From NCBI GenBank assembly GCA_030704615.1, contig CM060732.1, forward strand, positions 50,387,053 to 50,451,052: a stretch of DNA of 64,000 bases, written 5' to 3'. Positions 1-11,500 of this stretch are shown one piece after another. The DNA comes from Takakia lepidozioides (Eukaryota; Streptophyta; Takakiopsida; Takakiales; Takakiaceae). Each line of letters begins with the position of its first letter. Position 1 is the stretch's first letter. The notes under the pieces were generated by a model. That model saw nothing but the letters and a program-made list of their open reading frames with translations. It was not told the DNA's origin and made no database searches. A program made the position numbers and the translations under genes.

Positions 1-160
1 GTGATAGGCTGTGACACGCTGTGGTAGGTTGTGATAGGCTGTGTTGCGCCGTGCTGGGCTGTGATAGGCTGTGTCACGTCGTGATAGGTTGTGATAGGCT
101 GTGTCACGTCGTGATGGGCTGTGGCAGGCTGTGTTGGCTGTGATGGCTGTGTCACGCTTG
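1..160 (-). repeat. Minisatellite of 30-bp units (pol C-terminal repeat)
   Basis: Repeated gtgataggctgtgtcacgtc units are the reverse complement of the 48366-48690 array. The array is open at the window edge, so its true length is unknown. Confidence 0.9.
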
Positions 161-394
161 TTTTGCCCGCCTTGGTCATATATGCTCGGCCTAGCGACAA
201 ATGCTCCATACTCCGTTCGTAACACTGGTGCAGCCCGTGACTGCTCTTGCGTTTCAACATGCAATTCATGCTGCAATGGTTTGTCATGGATACCACTGTA
301 CCCCTTCAACTTATTGGCATTGACTCTTCCCAGCATTTCTTTGTTAATGGTTTGTAACATGGCGGTGTTGTTATCATACATCTTTTGTATGGCA

Positions 395-1886
395 TAAGGT
401 CTTTTCCATGGTGATTTAAGCTTATAAGCTTTAATCTTTCCCTTTTTCTGCAACCATAGAACCAAATCTCCCGTCTTAAAAGTTTTTAACTTGCCTTCAT
501 CAAACTGTTCCTTCCTCTTCATCTGAATTCTGGTCATATTATCAGCTGCATCAGCACGTACTTCTTCCACATGGTATAATTCATGTTTCCTGACCTTAAT
601 GGAATCTTGCAATTCCATTCTCTTTCCCCACTCCGTTCTCATGGTAGGTAACAGGAATTCCACTGGAAGTAAGGCTTCCATACCATAAACTAATTGGAAT
701 GGTGTATACTTAGTGGTGACTTTATATGAAGTCCTGTATGACCACAAAGCTGTCAACAGCTTTGTATCCCAATCCGTTCTGTTTGCATTGAATCTTAGCC
801 AAGATAGTACATAGTATTTTGTTGGTAGCCTCTGCCTGTCCATTACCCTGTGGGTAATATGTTGTACTCTTCCTATGCACAATCATGAATTCTTTAGTCA
901 ATAATTCAATGGTCTCATTAATGAAGTGACTTCCCTGATCACTGATAAATTCTAAGGGACAGCCAAATTGTGTGAGTATGTTCTCATATAGAAACCTTGT
1001 TGTGGACTTGGCTGTGTTTTCCCTCAAAGCTTTAGCTTCCACCCATTTCGTAGTATAATCAGTGGCTGTAATTATGTACCTGTTCCGTGTATTCTTGGCT
1101 GGTGGGTTGATTGGTCCAACAAAGTCTAGTCCCCATTTCTGAAATGGTTCCGTAGGCATTGTAGGATGCAAGGCCATCCTTCCAGATCTCTGCAAAGGCC
1201 CTAGCCTCTGACATTCATCACAACTCTGACAATACTCGTGTACATCTTTGAACAAAGTAGGCCACCAGTAACCTGCGAGTAGTAGCTTCCTACTGGTAGT
1301 CTCTTCTCCAAAATGACCTCTAGCCACTCCTTTATGAACTTCCTCCAAAACTTTATTTACTTCATGGTGGTACAAACATCGTTTTAGTACTCCATCAGGT
1401 CCTAGCTTATACATTCTGCTTCCTACCATAGTATAAGGTAAAGCTTTGATAGCGATTCTCTTCCTCTGCTCCTTACCATAACTAGGTGGGCATTGACCAT
1501 GAGTAAGGTAGTATCTGATTGGCCACTGCCAATCTAACCATTCATCTGCACTTCCTTTCACCTCCATTACAAATAAACTCGCATCAGGTAACTGATCGTC
1601 CACTCCTGTGGCAGCCTCTCCTGTTGTTAGTCGTGACAAATGATCTGCCACAAGATGCAAACGGCCAGGTTTGTAAATAACTTCGAACTCAAACTCATGC
1701 AAGATTATCAACCACCTCGCTATCCTTCCACTTATCAAAGGTTTGTTCACCAGATATATCAGAGCCTGGTGATCCACATAAAACATAAACTTTCTTCCCA
1801 ATAGGTAATGCCTGAATTTCTTGACTGCATAAATCATTGCCAGTGCTTCTCTTTCAGTTGTGCTATAGTTCCTTTCAGCACTGTAA
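395..1886 (-). pseudogene. Gypsy pol fragment: RNase H end and integrase
   Basis: Coding remnant of the truncated copy. Visible motifs are the RNase H end (DHQALIYLVNK, VADHLSRL), the integrase zinc-binding region (paired His in EEVHKGVARGHFGEE, then CQSCDEC) and the integrase core (GLDFVGP, FISDQGSHF, GQAEATNK), so the D,D,E residues are present. Compared with the complete copy, two bases are missing near 790 (the complete copy reads aagatagtcaatg, this one aagattcaatg), which shifts the frame just after the catalytic core. The frame of the integrase tail below 790 is otherwise preserved, including one G that the complete copy lacks. Non-functional by truncation and frameshift. Confidence 0.9.
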
Positions 1887-1968
1887 TATCAGGAAGAATA
1901 CGAGATCACGGTACGTCTAACAGGAGCCAAGAGCCCGCTTTTGCAGGATGGACAAACTTCTTCACATT

Positions 1969-2215
1969 GTACATTGAGAAAAAGCCACACCTTGCGATCG
2001 CGATCGTCCCACCATTGTGCATGCCTTCATGCCCCGATTCTAGGGCTTGAGTCTATGTCTGCCCCCCCTATCCCACCAGCTCCACTCGTCATCGTACATT
2101 GAGAAAAAGCCACACCTTGCGATCGCGGTTGTCCCACCATCGTGCATGCCTTCATGCCCCGATTCTAGGGCTTGGGTCCCTGTCTGCCCCCTATCCCACC
2201 AGCTCCGCTCGCCGT
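1969..2215. repeat. Tandem duplication, two copies of about 122 bp
   Basis: The segment beginning gtacattgagaaaaagcc at 1969 is repeated from 2093 with about ten differences. Both copies contain the palindrome-like gcgatcgcga/gcgatcgcgg. No coding content is recognised in it. Confidence 0.9.
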
Positions 2216-2219
2216 CTCT

Positions 2220-4485
2220 CATGATCAGACTACAGTACATGAGGTCTCCCATATCCTTCAACAAGTTTATAGCGGTCACCGGATCCTTCGTTTTCTTGCA
2301 TGATTGCTTCACCCATGCCTTGCGGACATGCCAAAGGCAGAGGAAAATGAGTACTCATTCAAAAACAATTCTGCACAACACACATGGTACACATTAGAGT
2401 CTTGGGATCGGCCTGCAATGGTGGACTGTAACAACGACTTGTATCAGCGGGCAGAGCCACTGGACTCGCCCAATGGACAGTACAATGCCATGACGTTGAT
2501 GTGCTGGAATAACCCCATTGGACTACCCAGTGGACTTCCCCATTGGACTTCCCCTAGCTAGGATTGGGGCAGCGGACTGCATCAGCGGACTGCCCCATTG
2601 GACTGCCACAACGGACTGCCGAGTGGACTTGGCAGCGGACGACCAACCCCAGGGACTGCTGAGTGGACTTGGCAACGGACTTGGCAGCGGACTGCCAGCG
2701 GACTTGCCAGGGGACTAATGAGCGGACTTGACAGCGGACTACCAGTGGATTTGCCCAGCGAACTGCCATCGGGTTTCGCCACAGGAGTCTGCCAGTGGAC
2801 TGTAGCAATGCATGGCTGCAGTGGACCTCGACGATGGACCGGTGCTGTGGACCAATAGACTTACCGAATAACGTTGATTTCTGCTTCGGCATCGTCCACA
2901 ATGAAGGCATTGGGTCGCCAGCTCGGCAAATCTGCGAGGAGTGAATCGCGCAAGGCTCTCATCCACAGAACCAGTTCTCTCGTCCGATTCCTCGCGGATA
3001 GGATATAGACAACTGGTATACCGTTCAACCACTCGTCGAAGACCATCAATGTGTACAATGGGAACTGTTGGAATGCACAATGTAAGATGGTCAGAGCATG
3101 CAAATTCCGCTTAGTTCTGCACGAGAAGACTTCATAAGAGTGATGAGGTCTACAGCGGTTCACAATGGGTCTGCCCCTCGGTCTTCCGCAACGTACACAT
3201 GAAAACATACAGAAAGGGTCAACATACCAAATTTTATGTGAATGTTGCATGGTACTATGCTATCATGCTCGTACAAGTTCATGGAATCGTTCGAATAGTA
3301 CCTTGTCATGATTTGTCCCAAAGATTGCATCACATGCAACGATACGGTCATGTCCTAGTTCCAACATTCGTCGTTTCTGCCATGGAGTCTGTATGCCAAT
3401 AGTGAATATCAAATCTCCATCATAATGCTCGAATGTTGGCTCTAATTTCTCCTCTTGATAGAAAAAAACGGACGCAGGATTCTGGTCTCTCCACATGCGC
3501 ACACTCTCCGCATTATCGCGCGTGCTTTTTGAAGGTTTGTCACGCACGTTTCTCGGCAAGGTTGCGAACATCTTGTTCCAACAAGAAATCATCGCGGGTC
3601 CATGCATCGCCCAAGCCGGTGTTGTTCATCACGTGCTCTTTATGCTCCATCATGATTTGGGCGACCGACAGGCCTCGGCACAAACACTCGACGACCCAGG
3701 CTTTCAATTCCTCGCTAATGGTGCATAGGCGTGGCGGGTGTTCCTGAACTCTGCGGACTTCCCATGCGAGGGTTTCCCTTGCGCATCTGTATGCTCCATG
3801 TTGTTGTAGTACGTGAGGACACAGATGTCAGGGGCGAGATAGCATTGCTGGACCTTGAAACAGCATTGACAACCACGCTTGTAAGACTCTCCATACTCTG
3901 ACTTCTTTCTCCTTGGGCCTTTATGAGGGCAAGATGTTCCAGCACCCACAAGAGGTCCTCCACGCTTCTGTTTTGGATCCTCCACTATTGCCTTGTTGGT
4001 GCACTTGTCATCAGGACCGTAACAGCATTGATACCTGGACAGAAAATTCTAAAATCGATATCCAACAACTTGAGGAAGCATAAAATCAGAGAACTCGTGA
4101 AACAAAAAATGGCAACAGACATGCAATGAAACGTCAAAAAGACTGAGGATGGACACATAATACTGGATATAAATATGTTGGCTCTGGGTGCTTTTCGCGA
4201 GCCGGGTTCCACTTTAGAATGGACATTCACCCAAAACTGAGTGGGGTAGTCCTCCAAACTCTCTTCTCCCAGGACAAAGTCACCAACTCTATCCCAAGGT
4301 ATGCAGGCCTTTTCAACATTCACTCGCACACCCATAAACCCATATTGCGTCTCACTCTTCCAATGGAGATCCTTCCTGTTGAAGGGTCCTGGTTTTGCTG
4401 TTTGCAAACATTGTCGAAGAGGCCGTATAAGCGGGCTTTCCGTGATCAGTATATCATCGCCACGTCCATGCCATATACAGTACAA
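2220..4485 (-). pseudogene. Decayed Mutator-like (MULE) transposase
   Basis: Broken coding sequence on the minus strand in several frames. Running 5' to 3': an N-terminal part at about 4485-3985; a zinc-finger-like part at 3985-3704 with KRGCQCCFKVQQCYL and a later H; a segment at 3607-3263 containing FTIGIQTPWQKRR and CDAIFGTN, the usual surroundings of the first catalytic Asp; a segment at 3250-2861 with VFDEWLNGIPVVYIL and NAFIVDDAEAEINVIR, around the second Asp; and, past a repeat insertion, LCLWHVRKAWVKQ at about 2346-2300, the C/H motif of the family. MULE transposases move DNA by a DDE mechanism. This copy has frameshifts and stops, and a GGACT minisatellite inside it. The family call is firm, non-functionality is clear, and the outer boundaries are unknown. 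Confidence 0.82.
2500..2862. repeat. GGACT-rich minisatellite inside the MULE remnant
   Basis: Degenerate repetition of units such as ggcagcggactt, gagtggact and cccattggact. It sits between the segments encoding the second catalytic Asp and the CLWHVRKAW motif, where intact family members have continuous coding sequence. Confidence 0.85.
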
Positions 4486-4663
4486 ATGACACGCTTCTGA
4501 ACCTGCAAGAAACGCGCCGCAGTACAGGACACGATCGACAACGTGCCAGGAGAACAGTGCGCACGTTCGTGGCTGCTGGCAAGTGGCAGGCGGTAGGGAT
4601 AAAGGTTTGAATTGCAGCCCTAAAAATGCAGGGCTCGGATGTGTTATGTTGGACGGTGGTGAT

Positions 4664-4800
4664 CCTGCGCCGTCAGCGGACTGGATGGCAGGGGACTGGC
4701 GGGCAGACTGTTGGGCAGCAGACTGGGCAGCAGCGGACTGGCAGACTGGAGGGCAGCGGACTCATGGGCGGAGGACTGGCCGCGCGGCGGACGGGGGCAC
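4664..4800. repeat. Second GGACT-rich minisatellite
   Basis: Units such as cagcggactgg and gggcagcagactg, in the same orientation and with the same vocabulary as the array at 2500-2862. Together the two arrays lie within and 5' of the MULE remnant. The adjacent 4800-4890 is simply GC-rich. Confidence 0.8.
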
Positions 4801-4889
4801 GGGCGCGGTTGCTGCAGCCGCGCCCGGGACTGGGCGGGGCGGGCGGGGTGCTGGGGAGTCGGGCGTCCGTGCGCGGGGCCCACCGGCCA

Positions 4890-4936
4890 CATCGCACGTG
4901 CCCATTGAAGACCCTATTATCTTAAAATGAGAGGCC
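4890..4936. mobile_element. Possible single terminal inverted repeat
   Basis: Read on the minus strand, about 4936-4890 gives gggcctctcatttt, then gggtcttcaa, then cacgtg. This resembles the ends of the TIR element at 26677-27303 (ggcctctcatttt, gggtctttaagtctca). I find no partner TIR to the left, so this is at most one end of a related, damaged element. Confidence 0.4.
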
Positions 4937-5726
4937 CTCTGAATTGTGATTCGTCATATTTCATTTTGTTTCCTTTTCTTTTTTTTCTTTTTTCTTTCTG
5001 GTCCTCTTAAAATCTTAATGTATCATAACTGAAAATCAGGTTATATTTATAATTGTTGTATTGGGACCCGGTGGTCTTCCACTTTGATAATGACATATTG
5101 ATAACCTTAGAACTTTTTTTGGGGGACACTTCTATTGATAACCTCTATCCGCCACAATTTCCAAACCCCTACATTTTATATAACCGCCTCCATACCGATT
5201 TAAACAAAGATGCCTTACCCAGACCCTTCAATATGCCCAAATTGTCATACCCGCCCAACACTGGTGCATACCTTGCCCACGACAACAAAGCAGGCCTAAA
5301 CTGAGAGGCTGGTAACACAGGCTACGTCACAATGCAAACCAACTTTTAAAAAGTGTATACAAAATCAACCTTATATGGAAAGCATAAAGAGGGTGTGGTG
5401 GGGGGATTGCAAGGAGAGAGGGCCCTTCCCCGCTTCCTCTCCCCTGCTCTGTGTTAAGGTCGCTTAGCTTGGTGACTGGGATGTTCCCCTTCAGTAGGCC
5501 GCCTCCTGGTGATTATTTTTTCCACCATTTTGTAACCTCCTTTTATTTAATTTGATTAAAAGGGCATCGGTCCCCTTTCATAAAAATAAATAAAAATAAA
5601 GAGTTTTTTAAGAGAGCTCCATTAATAATAATAATATTATTATAAGAGAAAGGGGACAGAGGCCCTTTTAGCTCCATTATGCACTATAAATCTCTCTCTC
5701 TCTCTTTGCATGGAGCTCTCCCCTCC
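4937..5726. other. AT-rich stretch, no gene seen
   Basis: It contains poly-T runs near 4978-5000, a retroposon-like A-rich tail near 5578-5605 (taaaaataaataaaaataaa) and a short TC repeat near 5693-5707. No supported coding sequence. Confidence 0.6.
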
Positions 5727-6416
5727 CTGGACAACCGTTTAGGCATTTTTGCGCCTAATAATAAAATCAATCAATCAGAAAATTAGGCATGATTTGAAAA
5801 CAATTTCTCAAATTAGGCATCTTTCATGCTATATTTTTTTAGAATTAGGCACATGAGAAGAGAAAACATTTATTTTCTTAAGAATAAAATTACCAAATAG
5901 ACACCCAATGCCCATGGCCCTTCAACACTCCAGCTACCTTTCATTGCCTTTGAAACCCTAAAAATGCCCCTCTTTGTTGTACGCAGTGCTCCAAGGCTCA
6001 AGTGGTGCTCCAAGGCAAGCGCTCTCACACTTTAGGTGAGCTCAATATTGATAGTCCACAGTAGTGTAGGCATGTTGGTATAGGGCTTTGGTACATTGGT
6101 CATTGGGTTCACTTGTTTTCATATTGGTGTGCTCGTGCATGGTGAAACCTCTTACATAATGGTACTCTTGAGTTGTGGTAGGCTGGTAGGCTAGTTATTT
6201 TTGCACGCATATATTTGTATTGATTTTTGTTCAAAGAAATTTTGATCTTATTACAAACAACATGAGAAGAGGCTTGCAAGATTTTGGGTGGAATTTTTGG
6301 GCATTAGGCACTTTGGTCCCATAATTTCCCATCAATTAGGCCAAAATCTGAAAATTCACAGAATTGATTAGGCACTTTCATTTTGAATTAATTATCGCCT
6401 AAACGGTTGTCTGGAC
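5727..6416. mobile_element. Non-autonomous TIR DNA transposon
   Basis: The left end (GACAACCGTTTAGGC, from about 5730) and the right end (GCCTAAACGGTTGTC, to about 6411) are perfect inverted repeats. The ends are enriched in attaggca motifs: near 5741, 5787, 5813 and 5846 on the left, and near 6303, 6334 and 6368 on the right. Subterminal motif clusters like this are transposase-binding sites in several TIR superfamilies. There is no coding capacity. The superfamily and target duplication are not resolved. Confidence 0.72.
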
Positions 6417-6867
6417 GATATTGTAGAATTCTAGGGCTTTATGATCTGGTTTCACTCTTGACTAGCAGCGGCTGAGTAAGTTAATTTTGGTAACAAGTCT
6501 AACATACATGCAAGTTACGTAAGTATCTCTCTCAAATTAGTCAAGTGGGCCATCTGAACTGGTTGGATCCTTGGGCCATACATTTTTGAACTGCCCTCAA
6601 TGCACACTCACAAATCACAACCCTCGCCCATGTATGCCTCATGGACTGCACCATGCTTACTATTTTCGCTTGTGGGCTCTGTCCCCATTCAAAAAAGAAG
6701 AGAGAGAATTCCATGATCCTCACAAAACAAATGGGAGCTACAGAGGAAGAAGGTTTAGTTAGCTATATGGTGAGGGCTAGCAAACGACAGGTTCAGTTAT
6801 GATTTCACCTTCTCTTGACTATCTACTCTTCATCCCAACATCTGGATACACTGCACTAGATAGTAGG

Positions 6868-7095
6868 GTATACTAAACCCATTGATGCAAGAAAGAAAGT
6901 TGGTCCAGTGAATATACAGAGCCTACTGCTCAATACACAGCCCATCCAGGGACCAATGACATGTTGAGGGATTGAACCCAGGATCACCCAGGTTATGTAC
7001 AGGCAAGGCATAAATACCCCACCACTGGGCTTGACCTGCTCATCAAGGGAGAAAGAGATACTTCTACTAACAGAAGGGCATAATAATAAATGGGG
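6868..7095 (-). mobile_element. tRNA-SINE-like unit
   Basis: On the minus strand, agcccagtggtggggta (A-box-like) is followed about 45 bases later by gggttcaatccc (B-box-like). That is the spacing of a pol III internal promoter. Similarity to a functional tRNA is too weak for a tRNA gene call. Confidence 0.45.
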
Positions 7096-7431
7096 TCCCT
7101 GAAAGGGCCCCACGAGGTTTCAAATTGTACCTCATTCCATTAACGCAGCTACAGAGTCGCACAGACAGTAGTTAGTGAAGGTGACAGGCTGCAGCTCATC
7201 ACTTCTCATGAGTCTGGCGTATGTGTGGGTGGGGCTGTCTTTACTGGGGCCCAGGTCATCATGTCAACGCCATCAAAGCAGTTGCAAGCTGCAAGCAAGT
7301 GCAGTGGGGTCTTGTTCGTATTCCCACATTTGAACGCCGTGAGAACGTAGCACTGATTGTTTTCCACTCCGTCAAATTTCGCTTTTCCTTTCTCACTGAC
7401 GAGGCACCGCTCGCATTGTCACTGAATGCCA

Positions 7432-7684
7432 ACTCTCCCTCCCTCTCTCTCCCTCTCTCTCTCTGGCTGTGAGAGAACCACAACGTGTGGCTATGATTGG
7501 ACATTCTCATTTGAATGATCTTGAGCTGTTCTTAGGCGAATGTTGTTAAGTGGACTTAAGGGCCTTCCAGGCCTTTTCGTGATCAGCCGACTTTGAGCTT
7601 TTTCGATAGCCTGACAACTTCGAAAGGGAGAAAGACAATGCGCTGGTGAATTCCCGGCTGCTGAACTCGGAGGCAGGCATACCT
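7432..7684 (+). promoter_or_regulatory. Pyrimidine patch and 5' leader of the ABCB gene, with a 3-codon uORF
   Basis: A dense CT tract at 7436-7472 resembles the Y-patch common near plant transcription starts. In the leader, ATG CGC TGG TGA at 7638-7649 forms a minimal upstream ORF. The main reading frame has no ATG between its upstream stop (7607-7609) and 7685, which fixes the start at 7685 unless an upstream exon exists. I see no clear TATA box. Confidence 0.45.
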
Positions 7685-8470
7685 ATGGGTTCATCTGAAA
7701 TTGTAGACGGAAAATCTCTTTACAAATCACCGCCAGAACTACAACTGAGCTCCACCCACGATGAAGGCCTCGAGGAAGGGAGACGGAATGGCGAGCATTA
7801 TAAAGCAAACATGAAAACCCCATTTCCAGATGACAATGTCACAGTGAAGGAGGAGAAGGAGAAGTCCGAACCCACGAAATCCGTTCCCTTCTACCGACTC
7901 TTTGCATTTGCAGACCCATTTGACGTTCTCCTCATGTCTGTGGGGACCATAGGAGCGCTCACCCATGGAGCTGGAGTGCCAGTGTTTTGCTACTTCTTTG
8001 GACATTTGCTCAATGGCTTTGGTGGCTACGTCAGTGACCCTGCTGAAAGCACACGTATTGTGAACAAGGTACTGCCTCCCTTCTCCCCTTTCGGCGTTTA
8101 CCGCATTGAATAAGGGGATTGCGCCCTGCCCCAACTCTCTCTGGGTCTCGGCTGGACATGTTAGAGTTCCTTACATCGTTTCTTCTCTCCTTCTTTCCTC
8201 ACATAGGGCTCTTGTAAGAATCTTAAAAAGTTTGGGGTGGTGCTCCCAATGCCTGGTTGGCTGACACAGTATGCGCTATACCTTTTCTACTTGGGCCTAG
8301 TCGCGTGGTTTGCATCTTGGGCAGGTATGAAATTCTGTCCCCCAGCAGTGTTTTCAAGGCTGGTTATGGCTTGTTGAACGTTAGACAAATCTAGCACACT
8401 TTCTAAGGAGATAAGCATTCTTCCTCCCTCATTGCTTGCAATAGATTTGCAGGGATGGTCATCGAGCACA

Positions 8471-8501
<31 letters not shown>

Positions 8502-11500
8502 CCTCTCTAGACATAACGAAATTACTCTTTGTTCCTTCCTTCTTTCCAGTGCTTTGTTTCTTTCTGATGCATTCTAGTTCAAAAAGCTCTTTTGGGTTCT
8601 TATGAAGTTGTTCTTGTTCTTGTTTCTCTCTCCATCTTTGTGCGTTGGTGGCATGGTGCATGTGACTCAGTGGCAGAGGTCGCCACCAGCTATGGGGGCC
8701 CCAAGAGCAGCTTACCTGCACGAGCCACTCTCTCTCCTAACAACCTCATCAATAGTTATTAGTTTGGTTTTCTAACACTGTTTTCTGCATTGGCCTCAAT
8801 GCCTACTATTGTTGCAGTTAATTATATCTTTCTTCCCTCTCATTGTGGATTTGGGTTATTGGTTTATGGTTGCAGAGGTGGCTTGTTGGATGCAGACCGG
8901 CGAGCGGCAGGGAGCTCGGATACGTGCAAAATACTTGGAGTCAATGCTTAAGCAAGATGTGGGGTTCTTTGACACAGATGCGAAAACCGGAGACATGGTT
9001 AGCAGCATGTCAAGTGACTCTTTTGTGGTGCAAGATGCTATCAGCGAGAAGGTATTCTCACTCTGACCAACTTGATTTGAGTAAATAGAGGTGAAAGGTC
9101 CTGCCGTTTCTTGAGTAAAGTGAGGGAACCTAATTCGAAATGAGAGAGTGAGAACGAAAGAAAGGAACTTCACAATCCACATGAATCCGTAGAGCTTATG
9201 GCTAGAATATACAACCAACAAGGCAAGATAACCTCAAGACCTGATTATTCCACCAAGGTGGGTCCGAAGGAACTCTAGAACATGCACAGATCAGTGTAGA
9301 GAAAGAGAGAGAATGCACTCTTAAGACGTTGTTAGCTTTATGGCTGTAGACCTGTTCCTGTTTTGTTGGAAACAAAGGAAACAGGCACTACCTTGGGGAG
9401 GGGCTCATTCCAGTAGTTGGACTTAAAACAACTAGATCAGGCTTTTCAGATTTCCTCTAGAAAGCCCTTGACACAAACATCAATCTGCTGTTTGTGAGCT
9501 GCCCAGCAAGTAGACCCCAACCTTTAGGCTTAGCCTCGAGAATTGTGGAAGTTGGTGAACATAAGGTGCAGGTAATATGTTCTTGATGGTGCTGAAGAGG
9601 GTCGCTCTCTTACGAGAGTACATTGTATCAAAAAATGGACTGTCTTCAGGCTGCCCGCACGGTGGGCATTGGCAATCTTCCTTCCCTCTGAAAGGAAGAC
9701 TCCCCACCCTGAGTTGAAGTCTTAGTCTGGTGTCAGGGGTAGGTAGGTCCTTCAGATCATCCTTAAAGTCCTCACCCATGCCACAAGCTGGAATCAAATT
9801 CAGGACTTATCTTGTTTAACAGGGAATCTGACTTCACGTGAGTTACTGCATTAAATCCTATGGTTAAGACATTTGGCTGTCATGCTGGTAATTTTGCAGA
9901 TGGGAAACTTCATGCACTATATGTCGACATTTGTGGTGGGCTTTGCTATTGCATTTTTCTCAATCTGGAAGCTTGCCCTGGTCACTCTAGCAATTATCCC
10001 ATTGATTGCTATTGCTGGGGGTGCATATGCTGTTTCTCTGATAGGCCTCACATCCAAGAGCCAACAGGCGTATTCCGTAGCAGGCAGCATCGCAGAACAG
10101 GTCTACATCATTTTTCTCTTGTCTGCGACTAGTGCAACTTTATGCTATGCTCTGGCTTGTGTCTTTTTCTGCTTGTCAGTATCTGTCCAAGTACTACGTG
10201 TGAGGAGGAATGAAAGGAGAGGCTGGGTGGAGAGGAAAGAGAGAATTTCCATCACTCTTAATTTAGGAATGGTATATGTAACTCACAGCGTCTCTGGTAC
10301 CATGGGACAGGCAATAGCGCAGGTGCGCACAGTGCATTCTTTTGTTGGTGAGGCTAAGGCTGTGGAAACATACTCAAAAGCTCTTCAGTCAACATTGAAG
10401 CTGGGTTACCAGGGAGGGCTGGCCAAGGGGCTCGGTGTAGGGGTCACATACAGTGTTCTATTCTGCTGCTGGGCACTGCTTCTGTGGTATGGAGGAGTAC
10501 TTGTACGCAGTGGCTCTGCAACTGGCGGGAAAGCCCTTGCAACTGTCTTTTCTGTCATCGTTGGTGGCCTGTATGTCTGTCTCCCTTGCACTTCCTCCCT
10601 TCTGTATAGTAGTTCTCTACTGACCCTGTGATTCCCTCTCCTGACTTGTTATTCCGAGGACTACGACCCTTTTTCTGCATGTTCCTTTTCTTTTTGAGTC
10701 CACCCTGTCCATTGTTCCTTGTGGGCCCCTCCTGTCTGGGTGATATGATGTACTGAGCTTTTTGGCAAGAGATGAAAGTAGCACAGATGTCTTCCATTGC
10801 AGGGCTCAACAGTAATATCTGAGATGTTCACTCTTAGACAATCCCTTCAGGAACGGTTGTTTCTGGGCTTTTAGGGTGCAGGGCTTGTCCCTTTTTTATT
10901 TTTTCTCCTGTCCCATAAGCTCTTCGAGCTTTCTGCCGACATAAAGTATCATTTTATTTGTTTCTTTCTCTCATCTCACTGCCATTTCATTTTTCGCTGC
11001 ATGAGGTTTAGATCTTAGACATTACATTGATCAATTGTTGTGGCTGCTTGTTGGGGGCCCCCAGTTTGTTTCTTGTTTCATGCATTTTCATTTCCCATAA
11101 ACTCTCTGAGCTTTTGTGGATGTTATAAAACATCATTTCTTTCTGTCTTCTGGTTTCCTTAACCTTAAGGATGTTCTGAAGGTCTACATACCTTCGGCAC
11201 TAGACTGAATTTAACTCAATGCAGGGAGCTTACTTTTAACAATTAAGAGATGCATAGAGGAAATGGAGATTGTAATTGCTGGATATCGGGCATCCTAAAG
11301 ACCATATGCATTTTCTGTTACTTTGTCCAGGATACTCTCACCAGACAGTGACCCTCTTCAGGAACATCAAGAACATGGTTCCTGCACCTCTTCCTGGTTC
11401 AGCAACTTTCAAAATCTTGAGGCTGAGCCTAAAGCCCTGGCCCTGTTGGGGGTCTGACTTTTGGGCTGCTCACACACAGCAGATTGATGCTTGTGTGAAG

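Larger units (their letters stand above)
1..1886 (-). mobile_element. 5'-truncated Ty3/Gypsy copy, same family as the element at 40708-54224
   Basis: Read on the minus strand, this stretch matches the 3' half of pol of the complete element near 46650-48430, almost base for base. It covers the end of RNase H, the integrase, the integrase tail and the start of the C-terminal minisatellite, which runs off the left window edge. The homology stops abruptly near 1886 inside the RNase H region, at a short stretch (cagtgct) shared with the neighbouring DNA, so the 5' part including gag and RT is gone. The high similarity suggests the copy is not old. No LTR is visible in the window for this copy. Confidence 0.93.

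Noticed and set aside
4583-4930. Several long overlapping ORFs on both strands
   Set aside because: GC-rich minisatellite sequence is poor in stops. The predicted peptides are low complexity.
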